Under the pieces are notes generated by a model. The model made no database searches. It saw nothing but the letters and a program-made list of their open reading frames with translations, and had not been told where the DNA came from. Made by a program: the position numbers and the translations under genes. A DNA stretch of 64,000 nt from an uncultured Alistipes sp. GTDB lineage: Bacteria > Bacteroidota > Bacteroidia > Bacteroidales > Rikenellaceae. The stretch covers positions 17,458 through 81,457 of the forward strand of contig CANQDE010000007.1 in assembly GCA_947591475.1 (NCBI GenBank), read 5' to 3'. Shown in pieces: positions 35,314-44,152 of this stretch (the stretch's first letter is position 1; every line of letters begins with the position of its first letter).

Positions 35314-35402
35314 AATAGCAAATTTTTATTAAACACTACTACTTTTTCTTATTTAAGCAGGTAGGGGCACGTATCGGAGGGTCGGTTGTCGCTCTCGACG
35401 AC

Positions 35403-36422
35403 CTACAATTCGATGCGCTCATGGATTTCGTCCCAGTCCGTCGTGCCGGGGTCGAATCCTCCGCCTGTCTGGCTCGGTTCGGGGATGTCCAACACGTAGT
35501 CGATCAACAGCCAATGCCTTTCGCGGGCATCTTCGGTGAGGAAGAGCGGGGCGATGTCGAGCGTCTTGACGTATTGCGTGTTGTTGCGCGTCAGCAAATC
35601 GAACCGGACGGTCAGTTCGCTCGGCGCGGTTTCGAGCTTGCCGAACGTGTTGAACAGGGCGCACAAAACGTCCTGATTCTCCCCGTCGATGCGCGGATCG
35701 GTGCCGCCCGAAAGGTCGAACATGATTTTCGAATCTTCTGCGCTGTGTTCGTCGATGCCGAACCGGTTCGCCGCCGATAGGCCGGAAATCGTAGCCTTCA
35801 CTATCGAGGCGTGCCGCAAGCCGCGTACACGGACTTGCAGATAATAGGAGTCGACGACCGTGCGGGCTTCCGCTTCGACGACCTGCATCCGGTCGCTTTC
35901 CGTGATGCGAATCGCTCGACGAGCTACGAGCAGGTGTTCCGGTTGCTGGAAGACCTTTCCGACGGAACTGTCGGGCAAAAGCGCATGGAGGTAATCGGGG
36001 ATTTTCGGCGTGAAGGCGTTGATTTCCGAAAGGCTGTTTTCATGCTCCACCCGGATCGTTTTCGTATCGAAGTTGTAGGCCAGCAGCAGATAATCGCCCG
36101 GCGGCAGATGCGTCCGCCCGTAGAGCAGTTCGTATCCTTCCGGTGAAAGCGTTTTCTGCGAAAGGAAACATTGCGCCACCAAGCGTCCGTTCTCGGGAGC
36201 ATAAAACAACACGCGCAGCATTTCCGAAGTCATCGACGGTTTCGGCAGCGTCTGGTTGTAGCTGTCGCAGGTTACGTTCGATACGCCGTCGGTGTTCAGC
36301 ACCACACGCACCGCTATTTCATCGCTGACCGGACGCGGATACTCGTGGATTGTGGAGGAACACGAGGCCAGCGACAGCATCGCCCAAACGGCGAGAACCG
36401 ATATGCAACGCTTTCTTACCAT
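35403..36422 (-). CDS. DUF5119-type fimbrial lipoprotein
   Basis: The 339-residue protein has signal MVRKRCISVLAVWAMLSLAS with the lipobox Cys next, so it is membrane-anchored. It is beta-rich (IAVRVVLNTDG, RVLFYAPENGRLV, DYLLLAYNFDTKTI, VEHENSL, DSYYLQVRVRGLRHASIVKA, WLLIDYVLDIP). DUF5119 proteins sit beside DUF3575 and fimbrillins in Bacteroidales fimbrial loci and may act as anchors like FimB/Mfa2. The start at 36422 overlaps the DUF3575 stop by 7 nt; an ATG at 36431 is also possible. Confidence 0.75.
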   Translation of the reverse strand: MVRKRCISVLAVWAMLSLASCSSTIHEYPRPVSDEIAVRVVLNTDGVSNVTCDSYNQTLPKPSMTSEMLRVLFYAPENGRLVAQCFLSQKTLSPEGYELLYGRTHLPPGDYLLLAYNFDTKTIRVEHENSLSEINAFTPKIPDYLHALLPDSSVGKVFQQPEHLLVARRAIRITESDRMQVVEAEARTVVDSYYLQVRVRGLRHASIVKATISGLSAANRFGIDEHSAEDSKIMFDLSGGTDPRIDGENQDVLCALFNTFGKLETAPSELTVRFDLLTRNNTQYVKTLDIAPLFLTEDARERHWLLIDYVLDIPEPSQTGGGFDPGTTDWDEIHERIEL

Positions 36423-37123
36423 CCCATCCATTTTCTGTTTTTACGCGCTCGGTTCCATCTGTACGAAACGGACACTCCGGCCCGGGTGATGCCGAAATAG
36501 GTCGCTGAACCGGAGCGGATTTTCGGACCGTTTTCCCGATTGCGATAGACGTCGTATGCGTATTCGGCGAACCCTATGCCGATGTTGAATTCCATTGCCC
36601 AGCGTTTCGTCTTGCCGAGGTTCATCGCGTAGCCGTAGCTCAATCCCATGCCCCAAAGCGCACGCTTGGGGTCTTGGTAGCGTTCGCGGTCGTTGAGGGC
36701 TACATCGAAGCCCGCCACGTGGGCATGCAGTCCGATGAAATGTCCCTCGCCGGCCTTTTTCGGCCACCAGCGGACTTCGGGCTGCGTGGCCAACAGGCGC
36801 AGTTTATAAGAGGATGAGATTTCGTAGGGCGAATACCAGACGGGAATATCCAGCGACCAGCTGGGCCATAATTCCACTTCGAAACCGAGATTGGCGCATA
36901 ACGCCGCTGCGAACAGCAGATTCGTCTTTACGGCGTAGAATCGGGTTTGCGGCGCCGACGACGCAGCGGGTGGAATTTGTACGGATGACGTTGTTTCGGA
37001 CGTTTGCATCGGAATGGCGATCGGTCCCGAGCTCGATTGTCCCTGTGCGAACGAAGTATGCGTCGCTTGCCCATGGGCTAAAACGCTACTGCACAGACAC
37101 AATATGAAGAATATCTTCCCCAT
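36416..37123 (-). CDS. DUF3575 outer-membrane protein
   Basis: The 235-residue protein has a signal peptide (about 1-18), a 50-residue Ser/Pro/Gln-rich spacer and a DUF3575 barrel (FYAVKTNLLFAAALCANLGFEVEL, WSLDIPVWYSPYEI, LATQPEVRWWPKKAGEGHF, GMGLSYGYAMNLGKTKRW, FNIGIGFAEYAYDVY). It is the first gene of the fimbrial operon and typical of that position. The C-terminal tail is basic. A perfect promoter lies about 110 bp upstream. Confidence 0.85.
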   Translation of the reverse strand: MGKIFFILCLCSSVLAHGQATHTSFAQGQSSSGPIAIPMQTSETTSSVQIPPAASSAPQTRFYAVKTNLLFAAALCANLGFEVELWPSWSLDIPVWYSPYEISSSYKLRLLATQPEVRWWPKKAGEGHFIGLHAHVAGFDVALNDRERYQDPKRALWGMGLSYGYAMNLGKTKRWAMEFNIGIGFAEYAYDVYRNRENGPKIRSGSATYFGITRAGVSVSYRWNRARKNRKWMGW

Positions 37124-37229
37124 AGCACACCTCCACTCGACCTCGAATTGTTTGCCAACGGTCTCTTGTCGTCAGACAATCGACAATCGGTCGTCTGTTA
37201 TGACCTGTTTCATCGTTGGTTTATAATGG

Positions 37230-37260
37230 CAAATATAGAAAAATAAAATAGAACGCCAAA
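37230..37260 (-). promoter_or_regulatory. Promoter of the fimbrial operon
   Basis: On the minus strand TTTG (37257-37260), exactly 19 bp, then TATATTTG (37230-37237), an exact consensus. Leader is about 100 nt and contains the inverted stretch GTCAGACAATCGACAATCGG. Confidence 0.8.
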
Positions 37261-37371
37261 TTTCTATTGATATATACTTTCATGTGCCCGCATATTGACT
37301 CGGATTATTCGATCCAACCGCCGTTCTTTGCGAATTTTGGCTGTGTATTCAGTTGCGGCCGCTCCGCAAAA

Positions 37372-37393
37372 AAGCCCCGCTATGGCGGGGCTT
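37372..37393 (-). terminator. Terminator after Wzi-like gene
   Basis: AAGCCCCGC (37372-37380) and GCGGGGCTT (37385-37393); leftward it is followed by TTTTTTGCGG. Apart from this and the fimbrial promoter, the gap 37124-37457 holds nothing recognisable. Confidence 0.85.
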
Positions 37394-37457
37394 CGATCGG
37401 AAATTATTTACCTTTATTGATGGTTATCGAATCGGATTCAGTGTCGGCATGATACTA

Positions 37458-38924
37458 TCAATTTTCATGTGTCTTGCCCGTCCTGTATATCTTCCCATTG
37501 TGAATAAAACTGATCGTAAAACCGGTATTACATTTATACAATTTGCCGTAATCGCCGTAAACGCCTACGCGAATATGAAGCGGTGCATTCGCCCGATTCA
37601 AGACGCCGACTTCGGCTCCGAATGAAAATTGATGAAGCGTATGCTCGAACGGAACGCCGTAGGTGCCGTAGTTGAGCGAATAGGACAGCCGCAACGTATA
37701 GGGGACTTTTTTGACCGCATAACCTTGAATGCCTAAATAATGCGCGATTACTCGGTTGTTGTAAACGCCCAACGTGATCCCGTCCGAATTCGGACGATAA
37801 GGCGTGAGGAACGGAGTTCCGATGGTGCGTCCGTAATAGGTCCATCCGCTCTGATATTCGCTATTATTGAAGTAATTGTCGTTTCCTCCTAAGACAACAC
37901 GCCCGTAGAAATAATCGTTCGGATCTTGTTTTTCCATCTCCTCCGGAGTAGCGGGGCGATCATGGTAACGGCCGGATTGATATTTGGTATAGACGAACTC
38001 GTACATGACGTCGCTGACCCATTGCCGCTTGTCCTTTGCCCCGTAATATAACCCATAAGCGCCGTCCGGCCAATTCTTTGTGAGTCTGGTTACTTTGCCA
38101 TCTTCGAAGTAGTTGTCGAAATAGAAGGTGAGCTCGTATTTCTTTGCCTTGTAGTTGATCCGATAATAACGGCTCCCTAAATGGTTCCCAAGGGCATTGA
38201 GTTGGCTGCTGAGCGTTGAACCGCTGCCGCCTTCCCGCCCTGTGAAAATTCTTAAATAGTCGCTGAAACTGCTCGGTTGTTTACCATCGACGGGGGAGAT
38301 TCCGGCCCATTGTGCCCAATGTTCGAACCCGACGATCAATTCCAAACGATGATACGGTGTGATTCTGAGATAGAGGGATTTATGATGAAGACGCGTGTTG
38401 TCTACAAACCGCTTGTCTATCATGAGATAATCGCTGAGATTGAATTTGAAAGCCAGAATGTTGCGAGTGAAAGGGATGCTGATATACTCGGAATGAAGAT
38501 TGTAACCCGGCATGGAACGCGCATTGGTCGAATTGACGAAGCTGCCGTTATGAGCCGATATTCCGTTGAACTCTTTTTCCGGATGAACCATCCCCAAATC
38601 CAAATGCAGTTTCAACCATTTCAGATTGAAATAGAATTCATCGATGAAAAGGTCGTTTTTATTCGCGGATAAAAAACCGACACCGGAAAAACCGTAGGCG
38701 GTTTGAACTTTCTTTTGCGGGTTGAAATCGGAAAAGATGCCGACCTGCAATAACCCGTTTCGGCTTTCGGGAACGAGGCCGTATTTGGCCGTAGTAGCCC
38801 ACATCGGCAGCAGTTTTTCCGTAGCAACGGATCCGGATAAAGTCGTTTCGTATTCGAAAACGCGTTGTGAAAAAGCCGATAATGAACCGAATAACAAATA
38901 TAGCAGTAAGATTTTTTTCATCAT
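37458..38924 (-). CDS. Wzi-like capsule-assembly outer-membrane protein
   Basis: The 488-residue protein has a signal peptide ending AFSQ, then a long alternating beta-barrel sequence. EYETTLSGSVATEKLLPMWAT near the start, LKWLKLHLDLGMVHPEKEFN, LSSQLNALGNHLGSRYYRI and GLYYGAKDKRQWVSDVMYEF are like the Wzi family seen in Bacteroidota. Wzi in enterics helps bind capsule at the surface. No capsule synthesis genes are adjacent, although UDP-glucose dehydrogenase lies at 50 kb. The start may be the first or second Met. Confidence 0.82.
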   Translation of the reverse strand: MMKKILLLYLLFGSLSAFSQRVFEYETTLSGSVATEKLLPMWATTAKYGLVPESRNGLLQVGIFSDFNPQKKVQTAYGFSGVGFLSANKNDLFIDEFYFNLKWLKLHLDLGMVHPEKEFNGISAHNGSFVNSTNARSMPGYNLHSEYISIPFTRNILAFKFNLSDYLMIDKRFVDNTRLHHKSLYLRITPYHRLELIVGFEHWAQWAGISPVDGKQPSSFSDYLRIFTGREGGSGSTLSSQLNALGNHLGSRYYRINYKAKKYELTFYFDNYFEDGKVTRLTKNWPDGAYGLYYGAKDKRQWVSDVMYEFVYTKYQSGRYHDRPATPEEMEKQDPNDYFYGRVVLGGNDNYFNNSEYQSGWTYYGRTIGTPFLTPYRPNSDGITLGVYNNRVIAHYLGIQGYAVKKVPYTLRLSYSLNYGTYGVPFEHTLHQFSFGAEVGVLNRANAPLHIRVGVYGDYGKLYKCNTGFTISFIHNGKIYRTGKTHEN

Positions 38925-39606
38925 TTGTCGGATTAAATAGCTGATAATCGGATGGTCATGGGCCTATCTTTTCCGATAGCTTCTGTAAATATCCCCGAAT
39001 AGGAATGCGGTTTGCCCGACCGATAGGCACGAATGATATTCCGAATCTTTGAGGTATGAAAGACATCAACTCGTAACAGTCCCTTGTCTGTCGTAGTATT
39101 CTGTTGTCGGTTAAGCGTCTGCCTGTTATTATTATTATTCACGTTGCAAAGTAAGCCAAATCTTTTGAAACAGCCAAGAGAAAACAAAAGTTTTATTTGG
39201 CTGCTTCTTTGGCACATTATATTTTTTGTGCGGCCTCTTTACGGTTTCTCCTCCACATTGGTGTCTTGCGTCGCGGTCGATATTTCGTTGTCCGGAGCAA
39301 AGGTTGTTACGGATTCTCGACGGTCGGACAAGGTCGGGGCGGTCATACCGTTGTGAGTTTTAATTGTATACATAGAATTGTCCGTTTTTGCCAATTTTGC
39401 GTGGGTGGATAGGACAAGGCGTCATTTGACAGATTGGTCGAAATAGCACGCGAGTATATGCATATCGTTGCCAACAACGGGAATACCATCAGCGACAGCA
39501 ACGACAGCCGCCGCTGCACTCGATGAGTTTTAGGATAATGTGCAGCAATTGGACAACAAACAATAAGTTAAAACTCAAACAAAATTCTAAATGAATAAAC
39601 TGTTAT
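38925..39606. other. Gap with gene remnants before recombinase 2
   Basis: No intact gene. Around 39426-39570 two frames together read FDRLVEIAREYMHIVANNGN and, after a shift, ALDEF-stop-DNVQQLDNKQ, which looks like a small decayed reading frame of unknown kind. There is also a TTATTATTATTATT run near 39126-39139. A short frame at 39084-39356 has no recognisable feature. Confidence 0.4.
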
Positions 39607-40818
39607 ATGGCATCTATCAGATTAAAGTTCAGAGCGCATTCGGATAACACGAAAGAGGGTGCGCTATATTTTCAGGTCATACACGACCGGGTTGTCAAGC
39701 AAATTAAGACCGACTACCGTATCTATGAGTATGAATGGGATAAGCAAGAAAGCGATATTGTGCGGGGCTTTTCGTTGTCGGGAATACGGGACGAAGCATT
39801 GAAAGTTATCCGCGACAAAGTCGCATGGAAGCGACGGACGTTGGAACATGTCATAAAAAGTCTGGAGAGCGACGGCAAAACCTATTGTGCCGACGATATT
39901 ATCAAACGATATAAGGCGATTGCCGCTGACCAAACAACTGTATTCGAGTATATAAAACGGCAGTCGGAGCGAATGAAAAAACTCGGCAGGGTGCGCACCG
40001 GTGAAACCTATCGGCAAACCTTACGCAGTTTTATGAAGTTCCGCAAAGGAGTGGATTTGTACTTCGATATGCTTGATGCGGATATTGTCGAACAGTACGA
40101 GAGTTATATGCGAGCGAACAGTTTGAGTCGAAACACGACCTCTTTTTATATGCGGATTCTGCGTTGCATCTACAATCGGGCGGTCGAAGACGGACTCACA
40201 CAACAGACCGATCCGTTCAAACGGGTTTATACGGGTGTGGATAAAACCGCCAAACGCGCCATATCGCTCAAAGAAATTAAGCGTATCAAAGAGTTGGATT
40301 TGACAGACAAACCTGACCTTAACTATGCACGCGATCTATTTTTGTTCTCTTTCTATACGCGCGGCATGTCGTTTATCGACCTTGCCTATCTGCGCAAACG
40401 TGATTTGTCAAACGGCTACATTACCTATATCCGCAAAAAGACGAGGCAACAGCTTACGATTCGCTGGGAGCGGTCGATGCAGGAAATTATAGACAAATAT
40501 CCACAAAATCCGACGCAGTATTTGTTGCCGATAATTACCCATCAAGACGGTACGGAGCGCAAACAGTATCTGAATAAAATTCTGTTTGTCAATCGAAAAC
40601 TGAAACAAATCGCCCGACTTGCGAAGATTCCCACGCCGCTGACGATGTATGTCAGTCGCCACAGTTGGGCGAGCATTGCCAAGTCGAAGAATGTGCCGCT
40701 CTCGGTAATCTCGGAAGGTATGGGACACGATAACGAGGAGACAACGCGCATTTACCTCGCCTCGATACAGACCAACCAAATCGACGACGTCAACAGCCGA
40801 ATTTTGAAAGAATTATAA
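39607..40818 (+). CDS. Tyrosine recombinase, probable promoter invertase
   Basis: The 403-residue protein is complete: an N-terminal arm-binding-like domain (MASIRLKFRAHSDNTKEGAL), a core-binding domain (RVRTGETYRQTLRSFMKFRK) and a catalytic domain with Arg in FYTRGMSFIDLAYL, HxxR in SRHSWASIAKS, GMGHDNEETTRIYLAS carrying the nucleophile Tyr. It is a close paralogue of the recombinase at 1-983. It reads directly toward the invertible cassette at 40844-41032, so that segment is its likely substrate. Such recombinases in Bacteroidota flip surface-gene promoters; the match here is by position and repeat structure. Confidence 0.93.
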   Translation: MASIRLKFRAHSDNTKEGALYFQVIHDRVVKQIKTDYRIYEYEWDKQESDIVRGFSLSGIRDEALKVIRDKVAWKRRTLEHVIKSLESDGKTYCADDIIKRYKAIAADQTTVFEYIKRQSERMKKLGRVRTGETYRQTLRSFMKFRKGVDLYFDMLDADIVEQYESYMRANSLSRNTTSFYMRILRCIYNRAVEDGLTQQTDPFKRVYTGVDKTAKRAISLKEIKRIKELDLTDKPDLNYARDLFLFSFYTRGMSFIDLAYLRKRDLSNGYITYIRKKTRQQLTIRWERSMQEIIDKYPQNPTQYLLPIITHQDGTERKQYLNKILFVNRKLKQIARLAKIPTPLTMYVSRHSWASIAKSKNVPLSVISEGMGHDNEETTRIYLASIQTNQIDDVNSRILKEL

Positions 40819-40872
40819 AGGAAAATGTTTAGGGAAACGGACTAACTCTTTCATAGAGTTAAACAACGAATG

Positions 40873-40880
40873 CAAAGATA
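40873..40880 (-). promoter_or_regulatory. -7 box inside cassette 2
   Basis: TATCTTTG on the minus strand. No exact TTTG lies 19 bp upstream, so this promoter is weaker by sequence than the one in cassette 1. As drawn it points into the recombinase 3' end. Confidence 0.65.
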
Positions 40881-40956
40881 TGAATTTTTTTTGCAATTCC
40901 GTCGTTTAGTTGCAAAAAAACATCCGGCAGTCAATTATTTTTCTACGATTATTCTA

Positions 40957-40981
40957 TTTTGCTTGGATTATACAAGCAAAA
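40957..40981. terminator. Hairpin inside cassette 2
   Basis: TTTTGCTTG (40957-40965), loop GATTATA, CAAGCAAAA (40973-40981). A/T-flanked 9-bp stem, the counterpart of the hairpin in cassette 1. Confidence 0.6.
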
Positions 40982-41092
40982 CCGCTATGTATATAAGCAA
41001 TATAACCGTCCGACTAACTCTATGAAAGAGTTGGATTGTAAACAGACATAAGTAATCAAAAACAAAAGCACATTATTAAAAATATTACGGTT

Positions 41093-41731
41093 ATGAAAAA
41101 GATTTTTGTAATGATTATTTCTGCTGTCGCATTATTGGCATCTTGCGGCGCATCGAAGAAAACGGCTTCGACGGATTATCAGTATCAGCAATGGCTTGCT
41201 CAACAACAGCAGTCGCAACAATCGAACCAGCAGCGTCCCGGTCGGACCATGAGGACTTTGGAGCCTTGCATCGAATTGGCACAAGCCGATGCAGAAAATT
41301 TAAGAGCATATGGAACAGCTACCTCATATGTAGAGAAGGTTGCTTTGAATGAGGCAGAGCGAGATGCGCGCAATAGGCTTGCCTCCATGATAAAAGTGGC
41401 AGTAGAAGGAGCCGCACAGGATTACGAGCAGAATGCGAATAAGAACTTAAAAAATACAGCAGGTAGTATTGGAGAGGCAATAATGAGCCAGTTCGTGGCC
41501 GAGGAGATTAGCAATACAAGAATCATCAAAACTACCATATATGACCTTGCGGACGGTAGTGTTCAAGTATATGTATGCCTTGAAATGAAAACGAACAAGG
41601 ACGATTTCGATAAAAATTTGAATCATACACTTGATAGAGATGGCCTTATCGAGTTGCAATACGACAGAGACCGGTTCATTAAACGAATGGAGATGGGGCT
41701 TGAAGATTACAAACAAAAAAACATGAAATAG
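41093..41731 (+). CDS. LPP20-like lipoprotein, first gene of phase-variable operon
   Basis: The 212-residue lipoprotein has signal MKKIFVMIISAVALLASC with the acylated Cys last. A Gln/Ser-rich linker (about 29-50) precedes a domain with YGTATSYVEKVALNEAERDARNRLASMIKVAVEG, like the LPP20 lipoprotein fold (a helix followed by repeated Ala), then TTIYDLADGSVQVYVCLEMK. Homologues of this type often assist assembly of envelope structures, but no function is proven. It sits 60 bp after cassette 2 and 1 bp before the next gene. Family naming is tentative. Confidence 0.7.
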   Translation: MKKIFVMIISAVALLASCGASKKTASTDYQYQQWLAQQQQSQQSNQQRPGRTMRTLEPCIELAQADAENLRAYGTATSYVEKVALNEAERDARNRLASMIKVAVEGAAQDYEQNANKNLKNTAGSIGEAIMSQFVAEEISNTRIIKTTIYDLADGSVQVYVCLEMKTNKDDFDKNLNHTLDRDGLIELQYDRDRFIKRMEMGLEDYKQKNMK

Positions 41732-41732
41732 T

Positions 41733-42623
41733 ATGTCCCGTAAAATATTTATGTTGCTGATGCTGTCATTTTTTACAATGACAGCATCTGCGCAATATAA
41801 AAGTTCGGAAAAATTGCGTCCGAAATGGTTGCAAAAACAACCGACTCCGACAAATCCGACTTTCAGATATGAAACGGTTTCGGCCTCTGCATCATCCCTC
41901 GATGCTGCCAGAGGAAAATGTTTATCCGAATTGATATCATCGTCCGGACTTATCAATGGCATAGTAGCTGTTTCGGACTATCGAACCCAAGAGCATATAT
42001 CCCAAGTCTGGAATAATGGCAAACTGACGGAACGGATAGAACGAGATGGCACGACGTCTACATCTGCGACCAGCGATGAAATGAAATTATATGTGCAGCA
42101 TATTGCAGAATATTGGACAAGAGACCGTTCCGGCATGTATTACATGACGAAACTGTATGCCAAATCAGAATTGAACACGGCACCTTTGTTCGACAACGTG
42201 GAGTTGACAACCAAATACGGTGCTCGCGGACTTTGGCGCTCGGCAATTATCCCGGGTTGGGGGCAGTTCCACAAGGGGGCAAACCTCAAAGGCGGTTTGA
42301 TTCTCGGCGGTACGGCTGTGCTTGCTGCCGGTATCGTCTTTACCGAAAACCAGCGCGCCGATTATGTAAGACGCATCAACCAGACCCACGATATAAATCT
42401 GATTCGCAGTTACCAGACCAAACGCGACCACTTTGCAACAGCACGTAATATATGTATTGGTGCCGTTGCAGCACTCTATGTTTACAACCTTATAGATGCA
42501 GTCGCAGCTCCCGGCGCACAGCGCGTCGTGGTAAAAAAACGGACAAACGGACGGACCTATACATTTTTACCGGCAGTTACCGGGGACGGTACGCCCGTTA
42601 TGGCTGCAGCAATAACATTCTAA
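41733..42623 (+). CDS. DUF5683-like secreted/membrane protein
   Basis: The 296-residue protein has a signal peptide (MSRKIFMLLMLSFFTMTASA). The first 150 residues (LRPKWLQKQPTPTNPTFRYE) resemble the start of the LPP20-like neighbour's mature domain, with an Ala/Ser-rich helix. The second half has WRSAIIPGWGQFHKGANLKG followed by a hydrophobic helix (GLILGGTAVLAAGIVF) and another at ICIGAVAALYVYNLIDAVAA, a layout seen in DUF5683 proteins. It starts 1 bp after the previous stop, so the two are cotranslated. Role unknown. Confidence 0.65.
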   Translation: MSRKIFMLLMLSFFTMTASAQYKSSEKLRPKWLQKQPTPTNPTFRYETVSASASSLDAARGKCLSELISSSGLINGIVAVSDYRTQEHISQVWNNGKLTERIERDGTTSTSATSDEMKLYVQHIAEYWTRDRSGMYYMTKLYAKSELNTAPLFDNVELTTKYGARGLWRSAIIPGWGQFHKGANLKGGLILGGTAVLAAGIVFTENQRADYVRRINQTHDINLIRSYQTKRDHFATARNICIGAVAALYVYNLIDAVAAPGAQRVVVKKRTNGRTYTFLPAVTGDGTPVMAAAITF

Positions 42624-42636
42624 AAACAAAACTTTT

Positions 42637-43950
42637 ATGAAAAAGATTTTTTTACTCATTGTTTGTTTAGTAGGTTTGGCCTCATGCGCCAAGGATGAGG
42701 CTCCTATGTTTGGAGGTATTTATGGAACCATCCGCAATATTGAGTCCGGAGCCGTTGTCTACAATGCTGAAATAACGCTGGCACCGGGTCATCCGTCGCC
42801 TATCACAGGTACCAATGGCGCTTACGAATTTACGAATCTCGAAGCGCGTCAGTACACGATGACGGTGCGTGCATCGGGTTATCTCGACGACTCGCGTCAG
42901 GTAACGGTGTTGCCGGGCGAGAATACGCAGTGCGATGTGTTGTTGACTCCCGAGCATGACATCGAGGGTGTGAGCATCTCGACCAAGACGTTAGACTTTG
43001 GCTCTGAGCTGTCGCATCTTTCGGTTACGCTCTACAACACAGGTAACACGTCCGTAAATTGGAACATTTCGACAAAAACGTCGGTTGGATGGATGACAAT
43101 TTCGCCCATGAGCGGCACTACCGACCCAGGTAAGTCGAGCGATATCAGCGTGTCGGTCGATCGTTCGCTGATTACAGAAGATTCATCGGCGATATTTATC
43201 ATCAATGCAGCGGGCGGTTCCAAATCGATTACTGTCTATGCCAGCAAGGACGGCGGCTCCGGTGGCAATAGCGGCGGCAACAGCGGTTCGCAGAACGTAA
43301 CCAATGGTCTGTATGCATACTATATGTTCAACGGCAATTTCCAAAATGCAGTCGACGGCGCACCTCACGGACAGGGAATCAACAACCCGACATTTACCGA
43401 TGGCGTCAACGGCTCGCAGGCAGTGAAACTCAGCGTGCAGGATAATAGTTACATTAACATCCCCGAAGCAATGATAGACAGCAATACGTTCTCTATCTCG
43501 TTTTGGATTAAGGGGCTGTCTGATGGACATTTGTTCCATGTACCAAGCGCCACTGGCACGTTGGATTCTCATGAAAACGGTTATATATTAACAATGAAGA
43601 ACGGAAGGGTAACATTCTGGTCCGGCCGTTATTGGTATTATCAATCATACAATGAAGTCCGGCCTTTCACTCATCCCACTATAAATTCATCACAATGGAA
43701 TATGATTGCATTGACATTTGCACCTCGCACCTATGTCAAGGATGTTACTGCGAAATTGTATATCAACGGGGAATTCGTCGATGTAGTCGATATCAGTGTA
43801 GATTGCATGCATACCGGAACCAAGTTTATCTTCGGCGGCAAATTTGAGGACACTACTCCTCCGAGCATGACGATAGACAATCTGCGAGTTTACAACTCCC
43901 GCACATTGTCGGATGCCGAAGTTAAGCAGATTTATAATTACGAGAAATAA
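42637..43950 (+). CDS. Lipoprotein with carboxypeptidase-regulatory, BACON-like and LamG-like domains
   Basis: The 437-residue lipoprotein has Cys17 in LVGLASC. Residues about 27-105 form a carboxypeptidase-regulatory-like domain (IYGTIRNIESGAVVYNAEIT, GAYEFTNLEARQYTMTVRAS). Residues about 108-200 are BACON-like (LDFGSELSHLSVTLYNTGNT, WMTISPMSGTTDPGKSSDIS). After a Gly/Ser linker, residues about 225-437 resemble a LamG/concanavalin lectin fold (AYYMFNGNFQNAVDGAPHGQ, FSISFWIKGLSDGHLF, MTIDNLRVYNSRTLSDAEVK). The layout suggests a surface carbohydrate-binding protein. It follows the previous gene by 13 bp. Confidence 0.8.
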   Translation: MKKIFLLIVCLVGLASCAKDEAPMFGGIYGTIRNIESGAVVYNAEITLAPGHPSPITGTNGAYEFTNLEARQYTMTVRASGYLDDSRQVTVLPGENTQCDVLLTPEHDIEGVSISTKTLDFGSELSHLSVTLYNTGNTSVNWNISTKTSVGWMTISPMSGTTDPGKSSDISVSVDRSLITEDSSAIFIINAAGGSKSITVYASKDGGSGGNSGGNSGSQNVTNGLYAYYMFNGNFQNAVDGAPHGQGINNPTFTDGVNGSQAVKLSVQDNSYINIPEAMIDSNTFSISFWIKGLSDGHLFHVPSATGTLDSHENGYILTMKNGRVTFWSGRYWYYQSYNEVRPFTHPTINSSQWNMIALTFAPRTYVKDVTAKLYINGEFVDVVDISVDCMHTGTKFIFGGKFEDTTPPSMTIDNLRVYNSRTLSDAEVKQIYNYEK

Positions 43951-43960
43951 TTATCAAATG

Positions 43961-44097
43961 CTGCAGGGCAACCGCATCAAAATTACAACTAATTGATAAT
44001 CAATCATGGCTTTTTGCTTCTGCAAAGATGAGCGGAAGGCACGTTTGAGAATCAGCACTTTAACTTTTCAAACATATTTGATGCGGTTGCTTTGCAG
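43961..44097. repeat. 21-bp imperfect inverted repeat around 95 bp
   Basis: Arms at 43961-43981 and 44077-44097 pair over 21 bp, with a 14-bp perfect core GCAACCGCATCAAA and TTTGATGCGGTTGC, two G-U positions and matching CTGCA/TGCAG ends. It lies between the LamG-like lipoprotein and the frameshifted gene. As RNA it would be a strong terminator or attenuator; as DNA it could be a third invertible segment or a small mobile element. Confidence 0.6.
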
Positions 44098-44152
44098 ATT
44101 ACATGTGTACTCAAACTTCGGTTATGCCTGCCCGGTTTTGGCGTAAGGTGTT

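Larger units (their letters stand above)
40844..41032. promoter_or_regulatory. Invertible promoter cassette 2 (OFF orientation)
   Basis: Perfect 18-bp inverted repeats: AACTCTTTCATAGAGTTA at 40844-40861 and its reverse complement at 41015-41032, bounding 153 bp. Inside are a leftward -7 box (40873-40880) and a terminator-like hairpin (40957-40981), in the same order as cassette 1. The repeat shares the core CTCTTTC-NN-AGAG with cassette 1. Inversion would place the -7 box at 40996-41003, facing the operon that starts at 41093. Confidence 0.87.
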
